This document shows, one piece after another, positions 32,172 through 41,993 of a DNA stretch of 64,000 nt. A model generated the notes under the pieces. That model was given only the letters and a program-made list of their open reading frames with translations. It made no database searches and was not told the DNA's origin. The position numbers and the translations under genes were made by a program. Source of the DNA: Argyresthia goedartella (taxonomy: Eukaryota; Arthropoda; Insecta; Lepidoptera; Argyresthiidae); assembly GCA_949825045.1 (NCBI GenBank), contig OX463822.1, forward strand, positions 2,485,001 through 2,549,000, written 5' to 3'. How positions within the stretch are numbered: the stretch's first letter is position 1; each line of letters starts with the position of its first letter.

Positions 32172-33379
32172 TGTTTTCTATGCCCGCAGAATAATAATTA
32201 GCCGATATGGTAACGACTTTCAATCAAAAATCGGTTTGGAATGATAATTGAAACCCTTTGCGGTATGTTTATTTTTTTCCAAAACTCGTGAAAATTGGAT
32301 GTCCATATCAAATCAGTACTTACCATACCTCCTTTTTTTATTTACAACTGACAGTAAATTAATTGTTTCTTATGTTTAAAACAAGGCACATTATCAGGTT
32401 GCGGCTGTCTTCTGAAATGGTACCAGTCTTACCTGAAGAATATAATAGAAGATCGTATAGAGTAAAGGTCGCCGATGCAAACAGCATGCCGATGTAAAAT
32501 ATGTTTATTGCTTGAGTTAGCTCTGGAAACAGTCTTAATCTGTATAAATTATGTCTGTGGTCTGTCTGCAACAGCAAAACGCTTAGTCATGTCTGATTTA
32601 AGTTAATGTATATTCATAATTCTTAGTAATAGCTATATAAGAATACTTATACAGACGTTATTAAGCTGTCTGTACTTCATAAATTGTATGGCTGTATAAG
32701 GGCTATCAAAACCAACACTTAGCTGTATAATTTACTTAAACATGAATTAAGGTTGTCGTCTGAAGGTACAATTTGAATTACAGTACACTGCTTTACATTT
32801 ATTCAACTGCTGTGTAAATAATATGGCATATTAAATCAGCTTATTGTCTTGTAATAGAAAATTGAATCCCTCTTCAGTGGAATTACGGGGATAATTATAT
32901 AATTATACAGCTATTGGCTGGTTAGATACCGTCGGGATATTGAATATAGAGGCAACTGCATTATTTTAGAAACTTGTATTTGTCAGGTATTGTAAAATTA
33001 TTTTAAATTTAAGTGGAAAAATAGAAAACGAATGGGTGGGATTCGGCGAACGTGTTTATTAAAAATATATAAATATTGCATAAACAAGTTTCATTGTTGA
33101 AGTCAAAGCTATCCTTGATTAATTTTTAAACAAGTAATCTAAAGATTTTTCAGAAGTGCTTCGGTTGTTATTACGGGTATGGTACTTAAGAACTTTTCCT
33201 TTCTTTCCTTTTCCCAATACTATTCTATACATTATTAGTTAAATTAAAATTAAAATTAAATTCCAATTATTAATTCAATTTCATATATGAGTAGATTTTA
33301 ATATTTATTTTATTTTTTGATTTATTTAATTGCCGTAATAAGTTGTGTATTTTGTGTACTTGAACCTATTGTTGCCTTG

Positions 33380-33655
33380 TTTGCTTTGGCTCTGGCAGAA
33401 TATCAGTGTCACAGATTCGTCTGTGACATTGCTGATTCAGGGCCATTTCATTGTCGCGGTACAGTTACAGTTCCACATAGTAATCCTTACTTTCCATATG
33501 TTTGCTGGGTTAATTATAATAATTTTCTTTTTTTTATTTAATTTCTTTGAAATTTTTTGTAATACTTTATTTTGTATTGTTTGTAATTTGTTAATAACCA
33601 ATGATGTGTTTGTGTTTGTACCGAACAATGAATAAAATAATTATCTATCTATAGT
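33380..33655 (+). mobile_element. retroposon 3' end with TTCG-loop hairpin (unit B)
   Basis: Hairpin GTCACAGA-TTCG-TCTGTGAC at 33408-33427, tail TTATCTATCTA at 33640-33651. Same insertion as 51175-51450. Confidence 0.65.
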
Positions 33656-33756
33656 AACTAAATGCATCGCTCAGCTGTGGAACTACCAACAAATTCAATT
33701 CAATTCAATAAAAAAATATATATTCATAATAGCACAAAAATTGAGACTCAATGAAC

Positions 33757-36700
33757 GTCAGATTTCAGATTTCAGATTTCTTTATTGCAATAATCATGTG
33801 TCATTACAGTTCTTATATGTAATTCAAGAGGTACATGACACCCTGTAAGGGCACTACAATATGATTAAACTAATTCCTTAATTGCTAGCTTATAATTGTC
33901 TATTTCTAGTATTATTTAATTATACATATTTTCTTTTCTATTGTGTACTTTAACATTAATTATCACTGAAAAATTCTTGAAGAGAATAGTAACATTTCTG
34001 GATCAAGTACTTATTGAGGGTTATTTTGAATAAAGTATTGTCTTTTATATTTTGTATGTGATATGGTAGAGCATTGAAAACTTTTGCTGCCATTGAGTGG
34101 GGACCAGAGTTTATGATTTCTAGTTTAGCAATCTTGGTGGCTAGGCGTTGTTGTGATCTAAGGCCCTCAGGACGAGTATGTTGTGGAAAAAGAGGCATAT
34201 TATTCCTGACAAAGACGCTGATTTCTAAAATATAGAGCGCTGTCATAGTTAAAATATTATATTCCACAAAATATCTTCTACAGCTCGTCCTCGCGTCTAT
34301 ATTAGCCAGAATTCTAATACATTTTTTTTGTAATATAAAGACGTTTTTTGCGTCTGTGCTATTGCCCCAAAGAATTATACCGTACCTAAGCCAGGCTTGT
34401 GCATACGCATGATAAGCGCATGTTGCCGTCCTGAGGTCTGTAGTTTTTTTCAGCTCTGATAGGGCATATATAAAGCTTGAGAGCTTACCAGTTATCTTTA
34501 GAATGTGGCTTTTCCAATTTAAATTATTATCTAAATTGATACCTAGGAGACAAGAAGTCTCTACATTTTCTATTACAGTTCCGTTAAATTTATAGTTTAT
34601 AATATCTAGGGGTCGTTTTTGGTAAGGTCTGAATTCCATTAATTTGGTTTTGTTAAAGTTAATTTCTAAGTTATGGTCATCTAACCAAGTTTTAATTCTA
34701 TTTAGGTGTGAGTTTAGGTCTATAGTTAATTTCTCTACGTTTTGACTAGGAAAAATCAGGGATATATCATCTGCAAATAGCGTACATGGTATATTAATAG
34801 TATTAGGTAGATCATTTATATATATTAAAAAAAGTAAACATCCGAGCACGCTACCCTGCGGGATCGATTTGGTTAATTCTACTTCATTTGATCGTTTTTT
34901 ACCGATTCGCTTGGTAGTTGAGTTATAATGTTCTATATCAACATATTGTATTCGGTTGCGCAAGTACGATGAAAACCAGTTGAAAGCAATACCTCTCACT
35001 CCCACACCATAGAGTTTTTCCAAAAGAGCTCCGTATAAGACTCGATCATAAGCTTTGCTCATGTCTAAGAGAACTCCAATGGCATGTTTTTTATCGTTCA
35101 GTATTTTTAAAATCTCGTTAACATATGTAATTACTGCTAATGTAGTCGATCGACCCTTACGGAAACCATTCTGATTATTGTTGAATATATTAAATTTTTC
35201 GCAAAAATTGTAGATACGTTTGTACATAGCGGATTCAATTATTTTAGAAAAGGTGGGAAGAAGAGCAATCGGGCGATAATTATTACAATCGCTACGGCTG
35301 CCGCTCTTGTGTAAAGGTTTTACTATAGTTATTTTTAGTTTTTCTGGTACGACGCCTAGTGTAAAAGACTGATTAATAATAAAAGACAAAGGTGGGGACA
35401 GTTCCAATGCACATTCCTTTATCAGCGTTGGAGGTAACTCATCAAAACCACAACTTCTTTTGCTTTTTAGTTTCCGTATTAATGAAAAAACTTCAGATGG
35501 TGTAGTTGGATGGAGAAATACTGAGTTATACGTTGGAGATAGTACCGGTCGTCCCTTGGGTGGGTTTATACCAGGAGCACCTACTGATGAGAAATATGCA
35601 TTGAAATAATTGGCAATTATGAGGGGGTCATTGGTAGTTTTATTATTTATATTTAGTTGTATGTTTGATCTTACTTTTTTCTTGGTTTTATTAGTTCGAA
35701 TCTTAACTACTTGCCACATTGCTTTAATGATATTATTTGATTTTAATACTTTATTTTTAAAATGAATTTTCTTAGCATTGGCTACAGTCTTTTTCAAAAG
35801 TTTTTCATATTTTTTGTAATAATTGTTTAAAATTGTGTTGTCTATCTGCGAGGTAAATATTTTTAAAAGTCGTTTGTTTTTGCAAGATATTTTTAGCCCT
35901 TTTGTCAACCATGTATTTTTATGATCGTTTTTAATAATAATTTTAGATTTTGGGATAATCTTGTCTAAAATAATAGTAATTCTGTCAAGGAATGTGTTAT
36001 AGTTTTCATTTACAGATTCCGTTATATCAAAAACAGTGTTCCAGTTAACTTTACTAACTTCTAATTTAAATTCTTGCTTTTTACGTTCGCTAAAAATTCT
36101 TTCAAATGTAAACCATTGTTCTTTATTATCTTTATTAGTGTAAGGTATGCTTATAAAAATTCCTTTGTGATCCGACAAACCTAATTCTTTAACCTCTGCG
36201 CTAACTTTGACATTTGGATCATGTACGTTGTTGAAAACTAGGTCAATGCATGTAGAGGTGTTTAGCGTAACTCTTGTTGGTTCGTTTACCAGTTGAAAGA
36301 AGTTGAAGTTTTTCATTAAGTTTAATAGCCTAGTCGTTAGATTATTTTGTTCGAGAATGTTTATATTGAAATCCCCGCCTATAATAATATTTTTAATTCT
36401 ATCTTTGATCATTAATAATTGCAAGAGCTTTGAAAGTGATTCATAAAACATTTCAGGCTGCCTCTTGCTATCTGGCCAATACAGAGCCACTAATACTACA
36501 TTTATTTTGGGCAACTCTATTGCACATATTTCAAAAATAGACTCTACGGCCAAATTTGAGATATCAGTTCGCTCTTTGCAGTCTTCATCGTTTTTTAATA
36601 GAATGCATACGCCTCCACCCTCTCGCTCTGAGCGACAGAAACTACTGGCCAAATTAAAACCTTCAATACTTAGGAGGTCCTTTTTAGACGTTGTAATCCA

Positions 36701-37020
36701 TGTTTCCGTAATACAAATTGCCTTAATGTTCTTAATATGGTCTAGGGTAGCTTCCAATAAATGGCGTTTATTCTTTAAGCTTCGCATATTTTGGTATAGT
36801 ATGTTAAATTTTGACATTTTAGTGGGATGAATTGACTCGAAAAAGCTCTACATTAGCGTTTAGATTTTCGTTATTATTATACACAATCTCGTTATTATTA
36901 TACCAATTGCTTATGTCATCAATTTTCACTTTTACATCAAGGAATACCTGTTTCAATCCATTCTTATTCAAAACCCTCTTAACATAATCAAGCAAGCATA
37001 ATAAAATAAAACATTAAGTA
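33757..37020 (-). mobile_element. non-LTR retrotransposon with intact ORF2
   Basis: 3' tail on the minus strand is (AATCTGA)n (33758-33782). ORF2 is complete, and ORF1 survives only as a C-terminal piece (about 36990-36835: LLDYVKRVLNKNGLKQVFLD, then IDDISNWYNNNEIVY), so the element is 5'-truncated near 37020. It lies inside an older RT relic (37000-37545); TTGAATTGAATTG tail text at 33696-33712 may be that relic's displaced 3' end. The whole 33692-37545 block is absent from the tandem copy near 51490-51510. Confidence 0.85.
33956..36817 (-). CDS. intact ORF2: endonuclease and reverse transcriptase
   Basis: 953 aa, unbroken from MSKFNILYQNMRSLKNKR. Endonuclease (1-230): NILYQNMRSL, ICITETW, ALYWPDS, IIIGGDFNINI and LGLSDHKGIF supply the expected Asn, Glu, Asp and His residues. 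RT (about 440-720): CNNYRPIALLPTFSKIIES, NNQNGFRKGRSTT, GVLLDMSKAYDRV, KSIPQGSVLGCLLF, TLFADDISLIF (catalytic FADD), LEINFNKTKLMEF. C-terminal region: WGNSTDAKNVFILQKKCIRI. It would nick target DNA and copy element RNA from the nick. All visible catalytic residues are present, so this copy is young and may still make an active enzyme, though without ORF1. Jockey/CR1 group; exact clade unsettled. Confidence 0.93.
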   Translation of the reverse strand: MSKFNILYQNMRSLKNKRHLLEATLDHIKNIKAICITETWITTSKKDLLSIEGFNLASSFCRSEREGGGVCILLKNDEDCKERTDISNLAVESIFEICAIELPKINVVLVALYWPDSKRQPEMFYESLSKLLQLLMIKDRIKNIIIGGDFNINILEQNNLTTRLLNLMKNFNFFQLVNEPTRVTLNTSTCIDLVFNNVHDPNVKVSAEVKELGLSDHKGIFISIPYTNKDNKEQWFTFERIFSERKKQEFKLEVSKVNWNTVFDITESVNENYNTFLDRITIILDKIIPKSKIIIKNDHKNTWLTKGLKISCKNKRLLKIFTSQIDNTILNNYYKKYEKLLKKTVANAKKIHFKNKVLKSNNIIKAMWQVVKIRTNKTKKKVRSNIQLNINNKTTNDPLIIANYFNAYFSSVGAPGINPPKGRPVLSPTYNSVFLHPTTPSEVFSLIRKLKSKRSCGFDELPPTLIKECALELSPPLSFIINQSFTLGVVPEKLKITIVKPLHKSGSRSDCNNYRPIALLPTFSKIIESAMYKRIYNFCEKFNIFNNNQNGFRKGRSTTLAVITYVNEILKILNDKKHAIGVLLDMSKAYDRVLYGALLEKLYGVGVRGIAFNWFSSYLRNRIQYVDIEHYNSTTKRIGKKRSNEVELTKSIPQGSVLGCLLFLIYINDLPNTINIPCTLFADDISLIFPSQNVEKLTIDLNSHLNRIKTWLDDHNLEINFNKTKLMEFRPYQKRPLDIINYKFNGTVIENVETSCLLGINLDNNLNWKSHILKITGKLSSFIYALSELKKTTDLRTATCAYHAYAQAWLRYGIILWGNSTDAKNVFILQKKCIRILANIDARTSCRRYFVEYNILTMTALYILEISVFVRNNMPLFPQHTRPEGLRSQQRLATKIAKLEIINSGPHSMAAKVFNALPYHIQNIKDNTLFKITLNKYLIQKCYYSLQEFFSDN

Positions 37021-37545
37021 GATTCCTAATTATTAGTATATAATTTAAAGGGTGTAATGAACTGGTTTAATGCCAGATGTCGGTGTCTTGTAAAAAGTCA
37101 ATAATTTTGTAGTAGGCCTTTGTGCACAAATTGTGCTTTATTTATACATTTTTTGAATCGAGCTTCAATTGAGTTTTGTATTTCTTGCGGAATTTTGTCA
37201 TATAAAAGAACTTTTGTGAGTCTGAACATTGGAAAAGAAAGTTTATGTTTATTTCTAGTTTGCACATTGTGGCGGCTATCAATGGTTTTAAAGCGACTAA
37301 TATTTTTCCTTACATACATTATGTTTTCATAGATGTATTGACTTGACTCTTTATTACCTAGCTTATAAATAAATCGGATGGCTCTCTTCTGCAAAATCAA
37401 GATGGTCTAAATGTCAGCAGCCCGTCCCCATAGTAGCAAGATCAGGAGACGAGTCTAAAGAAGCCGTGGTAACAATTGGAACATTTGTAAAGAGCTGTTC
37501 AAATGCGGCCGCGATGTCATCGTTAGAAGTTATTAGTGGTTAAAT
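37000..37545 (-). pseudogene. internally deleted non-LTR reverse transcriptase
   Basis: From 37545 the minus strand encodes SNDDIAAAFEQLFTNVPIV then TTASLDSSPDL, a region before the RT core (the copy at 63.3 kb has KAFENFFTDIPVSTTKSLNS). It then jumps directly to LLLWGRAADI, a stop, and ILQKRAIRFIYKLGNKE in the C-terminal domain. The whole catalytic core is deleted. The C-terminus ends at 37098. Confidence 0.75.
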
Positions 37546-37969
37546 ATATTACTTTCATTAATGACAAGAAGTCTATATGATCTTTGGCTACAAACGTCAT
37601 TTAGCGTTAGAACGCTGAGATTTCTCCACTTCCTATCAAAAAAATAATTTTTTGGCTGTGTCTCTGCGTTTTTCCTTACTTTCTTTTTACCTGAACCTCC
37701 ACCGGATTGTGGAAAATAAATGTGAATACGAATTATTCAAACTTGTGGGCCATTTTAGAGATTTAGTAGTAAAGTACAGCGATTAATTTTTATAAGTATA
37801 GATAAATTGTGTGCTGTATAAATTAAAGTTAATTTTCTACTTTTAAGAGCATTGAAACAAATTAATTTTATTAAATTATGATTTTTACTTCCTAAATTAT
37901 TCTAAACGTGGTCCGGGCTGTTCAAGCGGTTTTTGTGTAGCCCTTCGTCTATTCGTGTTGAATAACAAA

Positions 37970-38507
37970 GTTACAACTACTATTACTAATGGAAATAATC
38001 TGACAGCTGTAAATTCGGCGCCTCTTATCCGTTTGCAATAGGTTATATTAAACAAATTCGTTGTTACGATTGATTTCATAAGTTGATTTAGTTTTGATTG
38101 CACACTTTATTATCAGGTTAAATATTTAAGAAGCTGGGTATTGTCAATTGACTATTGTAAAAACGCTATTCCTCATAAAAAATCGAATACGAAATAAACA
38201 CAGTATTTAATAAAATTTACTGAATGGCGTACAATGAATAAATTTAAAATAAATACAACGAAGGCAAAATTAAAACAATTATCAACTAAGGTTGGTAAAC
38301 AAGTAGATTTAAACATAAAAAATAAAGTTCATTAATGTCTCCACCGAGAAGACAGGTTTTACCCGGATAATAGTAAGACAAAAACATACTCCACCACGCT
38401 GGAGTGCGGGTTGATGGAGGGGTTTAACCACCACTATCACATAGCGATAGCAGCCGGAACCTACTGATGAACGTGTCATCCGAAACACTGAACGTCCAGA
38501 TTACTCT
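37970..38507 (-). repeat. 0.5-kb segment inverted relative to the tandem copy
   Basis: Matches 52540-53062 in reverse: TCTGACAGCTGTAAATTCGGC here against the complement of GCCGAATTTCCAGCTGTCAG there, and CATCCGAAACACTGAACGTC at the other end. Outside both edges the units are collinear again (AGATTACTCTTAGTTCGTTAG). One edge falls inside the tRNA-derived SINE that is complete at 52412. Confidence 0.8.
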
Positions 38508-38787
38508 TAGTTCGTTAGTTAGTTGCTTTTTATACTTGCTTTCAGAATTTCACTGTTGTTATTATATTTTACCATGGTAGGTATATAAAACCATCTAGTT
38601 TTATGTACCTTTTTTATTGATAATGAATCTCTTGAAAGGATATAACTGTTTTTACCTTGTTAAGAAGTTCCTCATAGCGAAAGCAATAACCGAATTTGAT
38701 AAAGTGCTGATTGCTAAAGTGATTTGAACTAAATTGAACGATATAATTAAGTAATTAGATGCTGTTTTTAATGGGTCAAATATCCGT

Positions 38788-38853
38788 TATAAAAGGAGAT
38801 ATTTCTTTGAGAGTATCACTTCTCTTTGAATATTGAAAGGAAATATTTGAAAG
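38788..38853 (+). promoter_or_regulatory. core promoter and exon 1 of gene D
   Basis: TATAAAAG at 38788-38795, initiator-like ATCACTT with A at 38818, exactly 30 bases on. Inferred exon 1 is 36 nt (38818-38853) and ends AAAG before a near-perfect donor GTAAGC. The intron 38854-39227 ends TTTCCACAG before the ATG. The tandem copy has identical elements. The D intron has about 78 bases more than E, a stretch flanked by GAGTATGGCT repeats. Confidence 0.8.
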
Positions 38854-39227
38854 GTAAGCAAAGTTAGATAATTAATAAAAAATAGAAATATCTCATGCTT
38901 AAAATATACGTAGTATAAAGCTCACACCATTCTCATTACATTGAGGCCAACTTGCGCCAGAAGACATAGGCTAAATACATTTATATTGCAACTAAACTAC
39001 AACACTGATGTGTAAAATGGGAACCTGGCTGTCTGTCAAAAACCTTGCCGTACGTAACTTGACAGTGTTATTTCTAATTGTAGTAACTCTTTCTAGAATA
39101 TGGAGTAATAGCAGGAGTGGAGTATGGCTCGATCTAACTTTGCGTGACAAGAGGCTTACCCATTGCTATAACTATTAGAAGGATTTGAGTATGGCTTGAT
39201 CTTACTCTAATTTAAATATTTCCACAG

Positions 39228-39491
39228 ATGAAACTTCTTATTGTCCTACTCCTCGCCGTCGCCATATCCGCCGCCCCAACACCACCCATGGAGTGGACAG
39301 CGGAGTACGGAGCTTACCCCCTAGACACGGTAGTCCGCACCCTCCCCCTCCGCTACACCGCACCCTTAGCCTACACCATGCCATGGCGGCATGATATACC
39401 CAGAGTTGTGTACAAGACAGCCATGGCCGAGGCGACGTATGACCCCGCATTATTTAATAGCTTGCACGGGTTCTATCCTATTCGGAAGTAA
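39228..39491 (+). CDS. small secreted Pro/Tyr-rich protein, family 2 (copy D)
   Basis: 87 aa. Signal peptide MKLLIVLLLAVAISAA, then a 71-aa mature chain beginning PTPPMEWTAEYGAYPLD and ending LHGFYPIRK. Cysteine-free, with aromatic and Pro residues spread throughout (YTAPLAYTMPW). The ATG sits directly after the intron acceptor. It differs from copy E at L9F, V35A, R37H and R42H. The CDS is GC-rich in an AT-rich setting, with C/T at most third positions, which supports real coding use. No family recognised; general character (small, secreted, W/Y/P-rich) resembles family 1, but I see no alignable motif. Function unknown. Confidence 0.85.
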   Translation: MKLLIVLLLAVAISAAPTPPMEWTAEYGAYPLDTVVRTLPLRYTAPLAYTMPWRHDIPRVVYKTAMAEATYDPALFNSLHGFYPIRK

Positions 39492-39573
39492 ATTGGAAAT
39501 TGGGGGGAGGAGATTGGGCGATTTTGTATGGAGTTTAGGCTGAATTTCCACCACCAACAATACCCATGTAATT

Positions 39574-40075
39574 GGATAGCCCAAAAAATAAATAGAAATG
39601 TTTACTATGACATCAAAAAAGACGGTGTCAGTAAAAAGTTATGATCGATTGAAAAGTTCATGCAAGTTCATATCAAGAATACTAACTGTGCAAGGAGAGG
39701 CGCTGCAATAAGGTGCTGTGTGGCTCTAAAAATGTTATGTCTGTGTACCACTAGGCCACGGATGCTACTTAGATACTCACCGGAAACAATCGTGCGGCTT
39801 AAGCTATGGATTATCTCTTCTGTGGCTTTAGCCAAGTCGGTATAAAGGTGTGTGACCGTTGCTACGTGGCATGGGCGTCGGGCATTGCCGTGTCTCAGAC
39901 TACAGGATAATATGTTTAGAGCCACCTGGCACTCGATCGGCCGCTCCTATTCCTGCGCGGTTATTATTCTTGATATTGACTTGTTTGGAAATTTCATTTG
40001 ATCATAAATTTTACTAACAGGGTATATTTTTTCCATTTCATAGAGGGAAATTTCTTTTTGTTTAGTGGGCTATCC
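39574..40075. mobile_element. 502-bp fold-back element just 3' of gene D
   Basis: Ends GGATAGCCCA and TGGGCTATCC, with long inverted arms of roughly 170-190 bases: CAAGTTCATATCAAGAATA near 39664 against the complement of TATTCTTGATATTGACTTG near 39975, and TGGCTCTAAA near 39720 against TTTAGAGCCA. The middle resembles no gene. The same element follows gene E (54061-54563), so it predates the tandem duplication. No clear target duplication; class unknown. Confidence 0.75.
39587..39592 (+). terminator. candidate polyadenylation signal of gene D, inside the fold-back element
   Basis: AATAAA, 96 bases past the stop and 13 bases inside the mobile element. I see no AATAAA between the stop and the element, so the transcript end is probably supplied by the transposon. 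Confidence 0.55.
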
Positions 40076-40599
40076 GATGATATAAGTTTTGTTTGTTGTA
40101 GATATTTGCGCCAGTATCGCTCATTTCCATTTGTTTTTTTTTGCGATTTTGGAAACTGAATAAATAGATTTAGCATATGACGTTGGTGTTTTTATTTATA
40201 TTCTATGGTACTACTATGCGAAGACAGTGACATTTTGGAGTAGAGTTGAGTTTTCAAGTCTACATAATCGATGTCTAACATTTAAAATAACTCGTTCACA
40301 TAACTCTTTAGTATTTCGTTAATGTATTGACAGTCGAAGTTCGAACACGATAAAAAGGTTAACAACGAGAAATAAAAACACGTCGCTTTTAAGCTCACGG
40401 TGGTGATTGCTTTTTGGATCATGAATAAAGATGACCCTAACATCTTAAGTACAATACTGTCATTCTTAAATGGCGATGTCTTGAGTACGTCAAATGTGCA
40501 CAGAACTACAGACGTTGACGTTACAGCGTAGAAATATTTACTGTGGTCTCAGCTAAGGCGATAAAAGTGTCAGTAAGCAGTCGTCTAGAGTTAGCAGCT

Positions 40600-40631
40600 G
40601 CTTTAGATGAACTACATAGTTCATCTAAAGC
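40600..40631. repeat. 15-bp perfect stem hairpin, unit D only
   Basis: GCTTTAGATGAACTA, loop CA, then the exact complement at 40617-40631. Unit E has only one arm-like sequence (GTTTTACATGAACTA) followed by different text. Confidence 0.85.
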
Positions 40632-40632
40632 A

Positions 40633-41737
40633 CATCATACATACTTTACATAGTGAAATCCTTAATTGGCCTATTTACTACATCTACATTTTTGTTTAAT
40701 ATTAAGTATGGCTGTGGATTTTTGTTCAATAAATAAATATAATAAAATATCATCATTTACTAGCCTTTCCATTATGGATCCATTTTCAATCGTTTGTTGC
40801 CCATATTATACATAAGATTATAGTAACCTACCTAATATTTTCTTACTTTTGGATATATTGCCGCCATTTGGATAAATCAGGCTCTTAGTCAATATCCCGG
40901 GCCGTTAACTCAGATATTACTACCGATCATCAAATTGATCAATTTTGTTTCAAAGGATTTGAACCTTAACTTCCAAATCCCAATCTAATTTTCAAAAGTC
41001 CCGTAACATATAGGTCAACAATAGGTTTCCATTAAATAAATGGCTAACGATCCGTCGGGTAAATAACTGAACGAAATGTTTAACAATATGCCTAAACATG
41101 CCTATTCGTTCGAGCGGCAACTGCCGGCAGCGGGGAAAAAAAATAGGAAGGATTTCGATATCCGCAAGCACCCCCCGCGGATAAGCAAATGATTAACACA
41201 AGATGGCTTGACCTTGTACCATGGGATCGCCTCGCTCCGCTCCGCTTCGGTCGACTTCAGGTTGCACATAGTGTTGAGACTTAACACAACCTAACTTAAG
41301 TATTCGGACAGATGACCTAATCGTTTTTCAGCTAAGTTGAGTCTGAAAGAAATCACTTTTTGCGTTGATGCCATCTTGCAAAAATAAATTGGGCCGATTC
41401 TACATTCTTCTAAATTAAAACTCTGATTTCGATAAGGTTGGTTGTTAAACTTTTCCGACGATGTTTTTTTTTAATCAAAAACGGTATTTATTTAATTTAA
41501 TGAATGAACGGCCCGGGCTATTAATTAAGTGCATCATTTAACTAAACGGCGACGACAGATATCTTGACAAAAGCAAAACCATTTCAAAGATTAGATTCAC
41601 CCCTATTCTCATATTAGTCTGTTAATCAATACTCCACAATGCGTTGCAGAGGCTAAGACTATCGCCGCAGTAATCGAGGCATCGATCACGACAGTTTCGA
41701 TCATCTTTTACAAAATGCCAAGAAACAAAGGTATTTA
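40633..41737. other. no recognisable gene
   Basis: Spacer between the tandem units. Open frames on the minus strand at 41102-41287 and 41622-41822 have no recognisable motif. Confidence 0.5.
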
Positions 41738-41993
41738 ACCAATGTTTACTACCTACTCTTACAACGGTGCCGAAATATGGACGCTCACGTAGGAGATGGT
41801 GCACAAAGTCATGGTAGCACAAAGAGCCATGGAGCGTGCCATGCTAGGCATCAGGCTGTCAGACCGTATCCGTAATACCGAAATCAGACGCCGAACCAAG
41901 GTGGCTGATGTGGGTAAGCGGATGGGCAGGACACTTGGCAAGGCAAGAAGACGGAAGATGAACCAGATCGGCGTGCAACAATGCAAGTTTTGT
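41738..41993 (+). pseudogene. RTE-type RT C-terminal fragment
   Basis: Reads YSYNGAEIWTLT, a stop, then KVMVAQRAMERAMLGIRLSD and RIRNTEIRRRTKVADVGKRM, the unmistakable C-terminal region of insect RTE retrotransposons ('QRAMERAMLG..L.DRI.N..IR..T.V.D'). Catalytic domains absent. Confidence 0.85.

Larger units (their letters stand above)
27333..33095 (-). repeat. segmental duplication block Y (unit B)
   Basis: Inverted counterpart of 13755-18212, longer because of a 979 bp insertion (27445-28423) and the Crypton derivative (30468-30976). It carries gene B. Its right side continues at 33095 into sequence shared with 50868 onward, so this orientation is the one shared with the tandem unit C/E. 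Confidence 0.9.
31385..40632 (+). repeat. tandem segmental duplication, first unit (genes B and D)
   Basis: Matches 43385-55085 in the same orientation: left anchor GCTCAGAATGATGTCACGTA (31384 and 43409), gene B against C, TTCGGCGAACGTGTT, the hairpin retroposon (33380 against 51175), the promoter of gene D against E, and the end AGTTAGCAGCTG (40590 and 55053). Differences are mainly TE insertions and one internal inversion (37970-38507). Genes B and D are divergently transcribed, 7 kb apart. Confidence 0.92.

Noticed and set aside
39238..39450. 70-codon frame antisense to gene D
   Set aside because: Shadow of the GC-rich CDS; the plus-strand frame has a signal peptide, promoter and splice sites.
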